Shown in pieces: positions 1 to 12,210 of a stretch of 64,000 nucleotides of DNA. Under the pieces are notes generated by a model, which was not told the origin of the DNA, ran no database searches, and saw only the letters and a program-made list of their open reading frames with translations. Origin of the DNA: Liquidambar formosana (taxonomy: Eukaryota; Streptophyta; Magnoliopsida; Saxifragales; Altingiaceae). Every line of letters begins with the position of its first letter. Positions within the stretch are counted from its first letter, which is position 1. The position numbers and the translations under genes are program-made. The stretch is from the NCBI GenBank assembly GCA_039720395.1, contig CM077826.1, positions 16,369,907 through 16,433,906 of the forward strand, read 5' to 3'.

Positions 1-59
1 TGCTTTTGCATTTTTTATTTTATTACACACCTAGCTATGAATGTTCTCTTGAAATTATT

Positions 60-359
60 AGGGCCTGTTTGGGTACCAAATTTGAAATTAAACGCTTCAT
101 GGTATTTTATATAATATTGAAGACACAAATCTATCAACTTAAATTACATTAGTTAGACAAAGAGTTTTCACTTTAATAAATGTTATCGAGTTGTACAAAG
201 AAATTCATGAAGTGCCACTATTTTAAACTTGCTTTCATATTTCCAATGATAACTACTATTTTCTTGAATTTGATAATTCAAAGTGATGGATTGTGCCTTT
301 GATACTATATAAAATATCTTCAAGTGTATAACTTCGAATTGGACACCCAAACAAGCCCT
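60..359. mobile_element. MITE with terminal inverted repeats, copy 1
   Basis: The ends read AGGGCCTGTTTGGGTACC on the left and, reverse-complemented, AGGGCTTGTTTGGGTGTCC on the right. It is about 300 bp long, AT-rich and has no coding capacity. The flanks are both rich in ATTATT, so the target duplication is ambiguous; an 8-bp hAT-type duplication is possible. A second copy with similar flanks lies at 40682-40989, so element and flanks were duplicated together. Confidence 0.6.
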
Positions 360-1480
360 TTATTATTTGTACTAATGGATGCATCACAAATTGAACATGG
401 AATCCAAATATTATCTTGGGATTCATGAGCGCATCAAGATTAGTGGCATGTATTTTGGGCCCTGACAGCTTAGCCTCATTTTTTCTGTGACTTGTGTTCC
501 TTCTAATTCTTCTAGCTCCTTGAATGCCGAAGACTTGTTTGTGAGCTATATTCTATTCAACAAAATGGTATGAAGTTGTGAGTATGTTTAGCTGTAAGGA
601 TATAGTAAATTGCCAATGGCTTGTTGGTATAATGGTACTTCTTCATCCTTGTTTTAAGTACTGAGAAAGAGTAGATTTAGATATATTTGATTCTCTTAGT
701 GTATTAATCTACAAAGAAAAAACTTCTCCTAATTATGTTGTAGCAACTTCTAGAAACAGCAATGATTTTCGTTTATGATCCTTCATGAATGGCCTGATTA
801 GTGATCATCATGCCTTACTAAGCCCAATGTTTCAGCTATCGATGCTAAGAGATTGAGATGGTGATATTAATTTAAATTCTAATGCCCAGTGTTTGAGTGA
901 GTGATTCGGTAATTTCATGTATGCTGTTGGTTTCATCTCTCTTCTTTTCTTTTTCTTTTTTTCTTCCTTTTTTTATTTTTAAATCAAAACATGTTTAACA
1001 GAACTCGACAACCCACCAAAATCAATCTTATTTTGCTGACTATAATCACACATGGCCAAACATGCCTTGTATTGATGCTTTGTTGCATCTTACCATATTT
1101 TCACCAGCATGCCAACCGGCAAGTCAGCCACTTGATTCCAGTGCCAATTTCCTGATTGTGGTAGTGAAACGTTTGCACATCGTGGTTTGGCAGCAAGAAC
1201 CAAGACAATAGAACCATACAGAACCACACCCTACAAAAAAAGAGCAACGCCCTTTTAGGAGCGCGTGGCAGTATGGCACCAGGTTAGCAACCACATGGGC
1301 TTCGATTGGAGAAGCAATGGAAGATGAAGAGGCGAACCACAGCGAAGTATTGCTTGAAAGTCTCATGACAAAGATATACATCACAACTTTTTATTGTGAA
1401 ACACTCTTGTAAAACCATTAACTGAAAAAAACAGCGAAGATTACACCCAAAAATGAGAGAGTTTTACAAACAAGAGGATG
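360..1480. other. No gene seen; flank downstream of the GSH1-like pseudogene
   Basis: The stretch is AT-rich and its reading frames are short with no recognisable domain. Up to about 480 it continues the block shared with 40636-41115. Around 775-830 a short segment resembles 27825-27880, a low-copy repeat of unknown nature. The part next to 1480 could hold the old 3' UTR of the pseudogene on the minus strand. Confidence 0.5.
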
Positions 1481-1954
1481 CTACTGAAGCACATCCAAGA
1501 ACCTCAATTCACATCTGTAGAGTAGCTCTTCGAAAACAGGATCTACACATTGTCCCCACCTCCTATGGTACATCTCCAAAAGCTTCTCAGCTGGTGTACT
1601 ACTTATCAAGAAAAATGCCAAATTAAACAAGTTCAGAAAGGAACATCACCTTCAACTTGGTATTAAGACATTCAAACATGGTTTAAACTTCCACAACTGA
1701 ACAGTGAAAATTCTTGAAACATGTCTTGTTTCGAAGGGACTTGAATGAATAAAGCTTCTTTTTGTGAAACCATAAGCTTGGTCACCTGCTCGTGTATCCT
1801 TAAATTCAAGGGCAACCATGAAAATATTGTGAAACATAAATCATCCAAACATAGCTCCTTTTTCTTCCCTTGAAAGAATAAAGCACAAGTCATAATGAAC
1901 TATACCAGGAAAATAAATCAGGAACCATTTCCTGGTCATGTGAAACCTGTAAGG

Positions 1955-2186
1955 CCTTGCTTGTTTGGTTGGAATGGAATGGATGGAATGGAATCCCATT
2001 CCAATTCATTCCAAACAACATGTTTGGATGAGATAATTAAATGAGAATGGAATCAAATAGTAGTAATGAATTATAATGATATTCATTTCGTAATGTTTAT
2101 TTCAATCTCATTCCATTCCAGACCATTTTGAGCATGGAATCAAATTCCATTCTTACTCATTCCATTCCAACCAAACAAACATGGCA
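1955..2186. mobile_element. Short foldback MITE in the last intron of the GSH1-like pseudogene
   Basis: The ends are inverted copies built on TTGTTTGGTTGGAATGG. The interior is AT-rich with repeated TGGAATGGAA. It is about 230 bp and non-coding. Flanking GTAAG and ATAAG may be remains of a short target duplication. The family cannot be assigned with confidence. Confidence 0.6.
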
Positions 2187-4377
2187 TAAGTGTGTTATAG
2201 ATTTATGTCTTACAGCATAATTTGCTCGCACAAGGCTAAATATAAGGTTTCTAAACCAATGCTTTTGACCTCACCAAGTTAGAAATTGTAAATTTTCGAA
2301 GAAAAAGTGTAAATTTATGAATAAACAGAAAAATACAATGAGGAATGAATAAACAAAATGTAAGGTTGAAATGAATTACCAGTTCTAGCACATCAGCCAC
2401 CTCATTTAAAAATCCTGACTCGTTAAAGCCTCTTCTTTCCAACCCATCCTGCAGAAGAGTAGATGTATATTTTCTAAACAAAAACATCAACAACAGCAAT
2501 TAACAAAAACCGCAACAATGCCCAAGTAACATACCTTGGCCAACTTGACAACATCTTCAGCAACATGCCTCTGCAATCCATCCCGAAATGGTGTCTTTAG
2601 ACCAGTCTTCAGAACCTATTGAACGGTTTTTGAAATTAGATCGCCATCTTGGACGCCTTAAAAAGATTTAATTTGTCTTTTTTTTTTTCCTTTATAAGCA
2701 AAGATTTAATTTGTCTTGTTGCATATCAACTTCATAGGATAAAATTACAACAAATGGAAGCGAACTTGGAATTCAAACTACTGGGCGTTCATTTTGTCAT
2801 GCTATATGTATTAACTTCAAAAAAGGTACTGGAAATAGCAAAATGCAAAACCCTCAAAGTAGTGTGCTGAGGTGACAGACTTGAAACATAGGCCACCCCA
2901 GATGCCAAGATCAATAAAAAAAATTTATAAGGGAAAAAAAAAAGGGAAATAATCTGCCGTTTTTGCCACATGACAATTTCTTTCAAATCAACCAATATAC
3001 CACATGGTCCTCTCCTGACCTTTCAACTGCAAATCACTTCCATTGCAGGGCTTGTTTAATTGATGCAAATTAAAACTTATGTAGGCAAAGCAAAAAAAAA
3101 AAAAAGAAGAAGAAAAGACGAAAAAGAAACAAATCTTGCCTAATCCAGTTGCAATAGAATCCGAGGACCGTTGCGTTTTTTTATTTTTCTTTTTTTGTCC
3201 AAAGAAAACTATAGAGTTCATTTGCCTCTGTAGAATATTTATATTACCTCATTTCTCAACATCTGTCTTTCTGTCGAGGTCCAATCAGCTGTAATGTCTA
3301 GAACCCTCTGCAGTGAAACTTCATCATACAATATACCGATCTGACATTAGAAATACAATCAAAATAAGGAGGTGTTGCTCAAATGTGGCAGTCAATAACA
3401 TAATCTGTGCAATTATTGCATAAAGCTAGCATGTGAAAATGTTAATTATAGATTGGGTGATAGACCAATTTTCAGCAAGATGCAAAGATATGTTGTCTGC
3501 TTCTTTCTTACACATGGTTATCAGAACATTGTCCCAAAAATGAAATAGTATATAGAAAGATCAAAGAGGAAAAATACCAAAAATGCTGGCAAAGCACATA
3601 AACTCCCCCTGAGCCCTCCATCAGCACCCCTCATCTCCAAGTATCTCTTCATCCTAACCTGAATGTAAAGAGTAACATTTGGCTTGAAATTAAGCAATGA
3701 AACTATGGCATTGGAAAACAAAAAATTTCAGCAAACTGATCATGCAATTGACCTCAGGATATATTGTTGTCAGATGATTCTCCCAATCATTGAGGGTTGG
3801 ATACTCACCCAGAAGACGAGTAAAGTCCTGCAGAAGAATGATATAACAAGTGTCATGTCTCTAGCTACTGGATAAACATTTGTGGTTAGAAAAATCTATA
3901 GAAGAAAGTCTAAAATCAGTTTTTAAGAATTTTTTAGGATGGGTGAAAACCCGAAATGACATTCCAGCGCAGTCAATATACTTCTTTCTCCTATAAATGA
4001 AATACATAGGAACATCAAGAGCATAATCTATGTACTGCTCAAACCTGCATCAGAAAAAATTGGGAGCTAGAAATAAGAAGAAAAGGAATGTCATTGTAAA
4101 AATTCAACTAAATTACATTAGGAAGTCTAAGAAGAAGACATGTGCTATTCTCTGTTTCTTTCTTATCGGTTAAGGAAAAAAAAAAAATCGATAAGACTTA
4201 CCCAAAGGAGTCATCAATAACAAAAGGAAGCATGCCAACACGATGGTTATCACTATCCGTCCACATTTGGCTGTTTAAAATAAAAAAGAATTATTACAGA
4301 AACCTACAAGGGAAGGACATGGAAGGAAACAAGTATTATATATAGCAAGTTTTAGAACCTTCTCATGCTCAGATAAC

Positions 4378-4622
4378 TGTAAAATAATAGAATGACTTAA
4401 CTTTATTGTCTTGTGCTGTAGTGTTTATATACAAAATTACACAATCAGATCCCAAGATTTTGGGATGATAGAGTGGTAATCAGATCCCAAGATTGATGGG
4501 ATATTGCAGAGATATTACGGGGTGTAATGGGAGAGATTATAGGGGATTCATACAAGGAGAAATACAGGGGATTTGTACAGGGGATTATCAGCTGTAGTTG
4601 ACCCTTGATTGAAGCTTTAATA
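4378..4622 (-). repeat. 3' LTR of the Copia element
   Basis: It pairs with 11746-11990 along its full 245 bp. It is followed on the inner side by the polypurine tract. Confidence 0.93.
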
Positions 4623-4634
4623 CTCCTCCTCAAG
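4623..4634 (-). other. Polypurine tract of the Copia element
   Basis: The minus strand reads CTTGAGGAGGAG directly before the 3' LTR, the expected place for the plus-strand primer. Confidence 0.75.
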
Positions 4635-4934
4635 TTGGTACCAGAATGTCGATGATGCCTAACTTGCCAAGAAGCCAATGAAATTGGTCTCGACCAAGAG
4701 CCTTTGCGAAGATATCCGCACATTGATTTTTTGTAGAAATATATTTGGTCTGAAGCAAACCAGCTTAGATTTTTTCTCGTATGAGATGGCAATCAATTTC
4801 GATGTGTTTAGTACCTGGATTGGCAGTGATGTGTAAAGTGGCTTGATTATCACAATAAAGGAGTGAAGGTTGGGGATGATTAACACCCAAGTCAGTGAGA
4901 AGATATCTTAACCATGTGATTTCGCAAGAGGTAG

Positions 4935-7770
4935 TGTGAACCCCGGAAATTGGGCCCACAAGGGTTCGGCAAAAAAAAAAAAAATACTTCTTGTTTAAAA
5001 AGAAAACAAAAAGGGAGTCGCCACCTTATTTTTTAAAGGAAACAAGGAAAACCCTAAAAATAGTTTTGTTTTAAGAAAACAATTTGAATGACTCCATGTT
5101 TAAAAAGGAAAGGCAAAAACAAGTCTTTTGGAAACCAAAGAAATCAGGGATTCAGAGGCTAAGTTATGACATGGGAAGGTTCTAGGCGAAGCCTATAGCC
5201 ACCCATGTCACCCTTTCAGTCTCTCAGTTTATTTGGGCTGAATTAAGATCTTTTCAACACACAAAATCAATAAATATCATCACAAGACAGCATGCATATC
5301 ATATACTCTATCCAATCATCTATGCATAATAGGCAAGATAAAACAGAAAAAAAAAAAAAACAGAAAATAATATACAAAAAACCTAGGATACTTGGATCCT
5401 AGAACGGATTTGAGCCTCACGAAGAGCGCCTACGTACCATGCAACGAAATACATGGATCAAAGTCCACGTAGTTCGAATAGAATAGGGTTAAATCCTAAT
5501 ATAAACCTATGGTAAAAACCATAGGTTTCCTTATTTGAAAGAGAATTAAATAAACCAAGTTTGAATTTGGAAATAATTCCACAAGAAGGAAACCTTGATA
5601 AAAAACAGAATTTTATTGGTTAAGGAAACCTTTGATTTAGACCATAGACTCATATTAAAAACTAACCTTAGGAGGGAGAAGAGAGAGAGTTAAGGAAGAG
5701 AGGTGAATTGGGGCACCTTCACACCTACTTACCTGAACGCAATAGCTCCAAGCATTAGCAATTTCAAGCATTGGCAGCCTTATTTGCCATAGGACTAATA
5801 CCACACCTATTTGCGGTGAATTGGGGCACCTTCACCCCTACTTACCTGAGCGCAATAGTTCCAAGCATTAGCAATTTCAAGCATTGGCAGCCTTATTTGC
5901 CATAGGACTAATACCACACCTATTTGCACCCTTACACGTGCTCAAAACCATGCAAACACAATGATATATAAATCTAGATAGAATAGTATTATGGCTTAAA
6001 ATCATCGACTAAACATGCTAACAGCAAAAAATAACGAACGAATATAAGCTCTAATGCAATCCTAATGCCATATCATGCATAACAACCCTAGAAATCAACT
6101 AACATGCATGCAAAAATATCATAGCTATTCCATATGTAAAACATATACAGCAACTATGAAGAAAAATCAATAACAAAGACCTAAACTAATATGCTGTTGT
6201 GAACTAACCTAAAACAAGGACACTAAAAACCCTAAACTCACAAATATGCTTGAAAACACACAAAACAAACTCTAAATATGCTAAAATCAAACTAAACAGA
6301 ACTTAAATCATGCATATTAACTGACTAAAGCAATAAAGCATGATAAAAATCCTAACTTTAACATGCAATGACGCTATTCTAAAACAAAGACAACAGAAGC
6401 ACTAGAATCACAAACATGCATAAGAACACATAGAACTGCCCTAAAGCATGCTATAATCAACATGAACAACATTTAAATCATGCATATTAACTAACTAAAG
6501 TGACAACACATGATAAAAATCCTAGCTTTAGCATGCAATAAGCCTATTCTATATGAAAATCTAGTTTAAGCTTGAATAAAAGGGAAAAATACCTTAGGAA
6601 AGCTTTCCTTGCTGCTATATAGACCCTCTCTTGCTCTTGTAGATGACTTGAATCAATGTTCTCCAAGGCTACAGCAGGTCCTCTAGCTCTCCTTCAGGTC
6701 TCTCTCTCTTATTCTCTCTTAAACACTTAAGTTTTGATGCATAAAGTGGCTCCTCTTGTGCTGAAGCATAGGGTATCTTTATAGACTTCAATTAGGATTA
6801 ATCAATGGCTGCGATTAAAACCCTAAGAATTAATCCAAGGGCTATTAGAGACCCCCTTAAGGCTTAAGTAACTTAAAAGTTACCAAAAATTAGAAGGAAA
6901 CTCGTCCAAAAGAGTCCTTGTTTGTCAAAATAGGGAAGAATCCGTTTCAACAAACAAATAGAGAGAAATTAGGAAAGTGGCCTCGGGTGACCACCAGGGC
7001 CTGGGCGGCTAGCCACTTGGGCCTAGGCAGCTAGCCACCCAGGGCTGGGTGGTCACCCGAGCCCACTTTGGATTTTTGCCTATATTGAATCCTAATCCTT
7101 CTAGAAGTGTTTCAGGGGGCAAATTAACTCCGATTTTGATGAAACAAAAGCCAAAACGACTGTGTTTCGATGAGGGATACATTTTTGAACATTTTAGGGT
7201 GAAAACCACTAACCATGGGGGCATGGTTAGGTTTGACAAAGGCGGTTAACCGCTATGCTCTACCTTTGCTAAGCATAGGCATGCACATAGGATCAAACCA
7301 AATGCTTTCCATATCAAAATTAAACTTTCTAAAACACTTTTAGGGATAAAATTATGACTAATGAAAGTCTATTTGAAAAGATTTGATTGGTAAGTGTAAG
7401 TCAATTAGAGCTAACCCAAAGAAGGGTCAATTAACCAACTTGAACTACATCGAGCCATTTTAATCCCGAGCCATTGATTCATCAAATTGAACCTAGAAAT
7501 ACCTCATATGCATCCATATGAACTCCAATTGACAATTTGGAGATCATTTCAAGGTCAAATGAAAAGTTTGTGACTTAAAAGACGATTATGCCCCTCAAGT
7601 CACAAAAGTTCTTATTATCCTTCAAGATTGACTCCGAATTGAACCAAAATTCATATCCATTGTCCTTGTGACTCTAGGAAACTAATGCAAGTAAATAGAC
7701 TCAAAAACAAAACAAAAACATGCATGAAATGATGAGCCCTAGTAAGGTGGTGCAAAAATGGGGTGTGACA
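4935..7770 (-). mobile_element. Solo LTR, Tat/Ogre-like Gypsy family, copy A
   Basis: A 2836-bp non-coding unit interrupts the Copia RNase H. On the minus strand it starts TGTCACACCCCATTTTTG and ends in GGGGTTCACA. Flanking 5-mers are GGTAG (4930-4934) and AGTAG (7771-7775), a 5-bp duplication with one change. It shares most of its sequence with 56659-59350. GGAGTCGCCACC and the ACACCCCATTTT start also occur in the 23251 LTR, which supports the Tat/Ogre grouping. No internal region or second LTR is present. Confidence 0.85.
5702..5927. repeat. 113-bp tandem duplication inside solo LTR copy A
   Basis: Units 5702-5814 and 5815-5927 are nearly identical. Copy B (near 57440-57550) has one unit, which accounts for most of the length difference between the two LTRs. 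Confidence 0.9.
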
Positions 7771-10700
7771 AGTAGATGACATCGAACGATACTCAGCTTC
7801 AGCAGAAGAGTGAGAAACAACATGCTATTTTTTTGTTTTCCAAGAAATAGGACTTTGACCCAAAAAAATGCAATAGCCAGTTGTTGATCTACGTGTGATG
7901 GAGCAACTTACCCAAAGTCGCAATAAGCTGTCAGTTGTAAAGGGCCTTGACAAGAAAGAAGGATACCTCTACCTGGAGAACTTTTCAAGTAATGTAGGAC
8001 ACGTAAGGCAGCATCAAGGTGAGGTTTGCATGGCTGATGCATGAATTGGCTTAAGAGATTGGCAGAGAACACAATGTTGGGTCTGGTAATAGTAAGATAT
8101 ATAAGTCGACCCACAAAGCACCTGTATTGGGATGGATCTGAGAGTAATTCTCCATTAGAGTCATTAAGTTTTAGTTGTTGTTTCATGGGAAATGCACTTG
8201 GTCGTGCTTTAAGATAAGTAACATCTTCAAGAATTTCCAACGTGTACTTTCTTTGATTGAGAAATAAGCCATGTTGAGATTGTGCCACCTCAATGCTGAG
8301 AAAGTATTTGAGATTGCCAAGGTCCTTGATACGAAATTTTCTATCCAAGAAGGCTTTGAGAGAAACAATAGAGCTGGTGTCATTTCCAGTGACAATAATG
8401 TCATTAATATAAACTAGCACAAAAGTGTGACTGCTGGTAGATTTTTTCATAAATAAAGAATAGTCAACCTTGGATTAGGAATAGCCAGCTTCAATAAGAG
8501 CACTAGAAAGCTTGGCGAACCAATTTCGAGAGGCTTGTTGAAGGCCATAAAGGGATTTATGAAGTTTGCAAACACGATGCTCCCCCTTTTTGGAAAATCC
8601 AGGTGGGATAGACATATACACGTCCTCATGGAGATATCCATAAAGAAAGGCATTGTTGACATCAAGTGGATGGAGATTCCAGGCTCTATTGACAGGAACT
8701 ACTAAAAGACATTTGACCGTGACAAGTTTAGCTACCGTGCAAATGTTTTATAGTAGTCTAAGCCCTCTTGTTGGGTATATCCTTTGGCGACAAGGCGTGC
8801 TTTGTAGCGTTCGACGCTACCATCAGCATTATATTTTATCCGAAACACCCATTTACACCCAATTGGCTTTTTGTTAGGCGGAAGAGTGGTAAGAATCCAA
8901 GTGTGGTTTTCTTCCAAGGCTTTTATTTTGGTTGCCATGGCATTGCACCATTGCCTAAGTAAAACATTTTGGCTCATGAGTTGAGAAAATTGAAGAAAGG
9001 AAAGCATAATGGTTAGGAGATAACTTATTATAACATAAAGAAGCAGAGATGGGGTATTTGATACCTTTCGAAGACCTTGTAGAGGAGTTCAATGGAGGGC
9101 TAATAGCTGTTGAACATTCATAATCAGCAAGGTGGTGTGGAGTGGAGCGAGGTCGAGTAGAACGACGAGGAGCAGGACGGGAAAGGACTGGCGGTTGAAT
9201 AATGCTAGGATCAGGGGATGAAATGGGAAACGCTATTGGAACAGACGAAGGAGAAGTAAAGTTGAAGGAGCCATTGTCGGGAATGGACAGTGTTATAACA
9301 GCATGTTGAGTAGGAGTGCTTGATTGAGTGTGAAATGGAAACACAGTTTCATGAAAAATGACATCTCTGCTGGTGAATTGATATGTGTGTCTAAGTCATA
9401 CACCTTGTAAGCCTTTTGGCCATGGGGGTACCCAATAAAAATACAACTGCGAGCTCGAGCATCAAATTTATGTTTATGATGGATATTGTGTGCAAAACAT
9501 AAGCAGCTAAAACACGCAAATGGCGGTAGTTGGGTTTAGAGTTGAGTAAAAGTTCATGAGGGCTCTTGTTATGAAGTAATGGAGATGGTATGCGATTAAT
9601 TAAATGTACAGCAATTAGAACACATTCTCCCCAAAAATTGATGGATAAATTTTCTTGGAAATAGAGGGCCTGGCTACTTCAAGTAGATGGCGGTGTTTGT
9701 GCTTAACAACCCCATTTTGTTGAGGGGTGCCAACACAGCTATGTTGGCATAAGATGCTATTGTTTGCGAGAAATTTGTTTACTTCATCAGTAAAAAACTC
9801 AAGACCATTATCACTTCGAATTGATTTCACAGAAGAACCAACTGATTTTTAACCATGGAAAAAAATTATGTGAAAAGGAATGGTGTTTCAGATTTGAAAT
9901 GCATTAAGAAAACCCATGTGCATTTGGTATAATCATCAACCAAAGTTAGAAAGAAACGAGCACCAGATAAGGAAGGTGTAGAGTAAGGACCCCATATATC
10001 ACAATGCAATAACTGAAATGGAAAGGTTAAAGAACTGGTACTTAATGAAAATGGTAATCGACACTGTTTTGCCAAAGGGCAGACAGTACAGAAGCAATTA
10101 TTTATGACATGAATGTTTTTATTCGACTTAGTTAAAACTTGTAAACGAGAATTGGAAAGATAACCCAAACGCCAATGCCACAAGTCAAAATATGGAGCAA
10201 ATTGAACATAGAAGGCACTAGTATCTGGTTGGAAAAGGTAAAGACCACATTGCCACTTAGCCATTCCAATCGTCCTCCTCGTACATTGGTCCTGAAAGAA
10301 ACAACAATCAGATTTAAAAAGAACAGAGCAATTTAGATTAGATGTTAAGGCACTCACAGATAGAAGATTGTTTTTAAAAGATGGAATACAAAGGACATTT
10401 TTAAGTATTAATGAATGGGAGAGAATAACATCACCAATGTGCGTGATGGGAGCGACATGACCTGTTGGTAATCTCATAGGTTGAAGGTCTGTTATGGGTG
10501 TAGAATTAGAGAAGTAATTTGAGGAACAAACCATATAGTTTGTGGCTCTAGTATCAACGATCCAGGATGTGAACATAAGAAAGGAAGAAGAGGAGAAAAA
10601 CTTACCAGCAAGATTGGCAGAAGGAGTGGTGTTACCAGTAGAGAGAAGTGACATCAGTTGGTCATATTGTTCCTTGGTGAGTTGTGGAGTTGGATTTGAA

Positions 10701-11733
10701 GGACCAGGTTGTTCAGAGAATGGATGAGCTTGAACATTATTGGCTCTGCGAGAGGGAGGCTGACTTGGGTAACCATGTAAGGCATAGCAATGGTTTCTTG
10801 TGTGTCCAAGCTATTTACAATAGTCACAGAATGGGTTCTCTCGGCGTTGCTTAAAACGTTGATCACCACGCGGATGTGATGAATGCCTTTGAATAGGGGC
10901 AGCAGCATTGTGTGAGGCAACTGGGGCATGAGTATGCTCAACAGAGGCTACAAGTGCTCTATCTTGAAGAGGAGCAGAATTGAGTTCACGATAGCGTTCT
11001 TCTTGGAGTAGCAAGGAGTATGCTTTGGAAACAGTAGGTATCAGCTCCATAAGAAGAAGCTGCGACTGAAGAGAAATATAGGAATCATTAAGACCCATTA
11101 AGAAACGCATTAGACAATCTTGTTGTTGGAGATCGGCTATGAATTTCATTGCACCACAAGAACATTGGGGAAGAGTAATGTATGAAGAAAGCTCATCCTA
11201 AAGAGATTTGAGTCTGTTGTAGTAACTAGCAATAGACAATTGATTTTAGGGAAGAGTAACAATGGACCGACGGAGTTGAAAATTTTTGGCAGCATTACCC
11301 TAAGAGAAACGTTTATGTAGTTCTTTCCAAATGGTGGAAGCTGAATCAGAATAGATAATGCTATCACCGATATCGCGGGATATAGCATTAAGAAGCCATG
11401 AAATAACCATGGTATTACAGCAAGTCTAAGATGCAAAGGCAGGGGAATCAGTAGCAGGTTGTGGTAGTGAACCATCAACAAAAACCAATTTGTTTTTGGC
11501 TGTGAGAGCCATAAGCATTGCACGGCGCCATGTTTAATAATTGTCACCAGTAAGAGTGTGAGAAACAAGAATGTTTCCTGGATTGTCTGATGGATAAAGG
11601 TAATATGGGCTGTGGGAATTGTCAGCAGCCATGGGATTGGAGGAATTCCTAGAAGCATTGGTAGAAGTTTGGTCGGAAGCCATTGAGGAATTGAAAAGCA
11701 AATGTGCAAGAACAGGATCGAAATTCTACTCTT

Positions 11734-11745
11734 GCTCTAATACCA
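11734..11745 (-). other. Primer binding site of the Copia element
   Basis: The minus strand reads TGGTATTAGAGC directly after the 5' LTR. This is complementary to the 3' end of initiator tRNA-Met apart from one changed base. Confidence 0.9.
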
Positions 11746-11990
11746 TGTAAAAAAATGGAATGACTTAACTTTATTGTCTTGTGCTATAGTGTTTATATAC
11801 AAAATTACACAATCAGATTCCAAGATTTTGGGATGATAGAGTGGTAATTAGATCCCAAGATAGATGGGATATTATAGAGATATTACGGGGTGTAATGGGA
11901 GAGATTACAGGGGATTCATACAAGGAGAAATACAGGGGATTTGTACAGGGGATTATCAGCTGTAGTTGACCCTTGATTAAAGCTATAATA
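11746..11990 (-). repeat. 5' LTR of the Copia element
   Basis: 245 bp, pairs with 4378-4622. The outer end abuts target duplication ATAAG, and the inner end abuts the primer binding site. Confidence 0.93.
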
Positions 11991-12210
11991 ATAAGCATTG
12001 GGCTTTCGTTCAGTGAAAGGTAAATTTGCAAACAGAGCTGTTGCTATCTGTTCCATTTGCCCCACTAGTTAGATACCACCAGGAAAAAAAAAAAAAAAAA
12101 ACTATGGGTCAAAATAATTTCTAATGACCAAGAATTCTCACAGGTTGCAAAGCAAGACCGGTGCAAAATTTCCTGATCATGTCAGCTTCAGAACTGAAGT
12201 CCAGATTAAC

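Larger units (their letters stand above)
4640..11683 (-). pseudogene. Copia gag-pol, broken
   Basis: Read on the minus strand from the ATG at 11683. A gag with UBN2-type sequence (about 10640-11683) ends in a CCHC knuckle region near 10800-10830, where a stop replaces a residue after FCDYCK. The protease follows near 10500-10560, with DTRA where DSGA is expected. Integrase spans about 9615-10400, with an HHCC region around CTVCPLAKQ and a core that has VVKHKH in place of the usual VVERKH, so the catalytic Glu is lost. Reverse transcriptase (about 7908-9010) has YIND where YVDD is expected. RNase H (4766-4934 and 7771-7900) has its SSAEAEYRS and CDNQAT segments separated by the nested LTR. Many stops and frameshifts make it non-autonomous now. 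Confidence 0.9.
4378..11990 (-). mobile_element. Ty1/Copia LTR retrotransposon inserted in GSH1 exon 7
   Basis: Two 245-bp LTRs (4378-4622 and 11746-11990) differ at about eleven positions. They flank a minus-strand gag-pol. The target duplication is ATAAC at 4373-4377 against ATAAG at 11991-11995 (one mismatch); read with the gene it is GTTAT, inside the codons for KPN-G-Y-LSM of the ligase. The LTR termini are TA...CA rather than TG...CA. The short LTR and initiator-Met PBS fit an Ale-like lineage, but that is inference. The internal region is split by a nested solo LTR (4935-7770). Confidence 0.95.

Noticed and set aside
1124..1384. 86-residue minus-strand frame as a gene
   Set aside because: No homology, unusual composition, and it lies in the downstream flank of the GSH1-like pseudogene.
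9615..10654. Separate protein genes from the long minus-strand frames in 8-11.7 kb
   Set aside because: They are consecutive broken parts of one Copia gag-pol.
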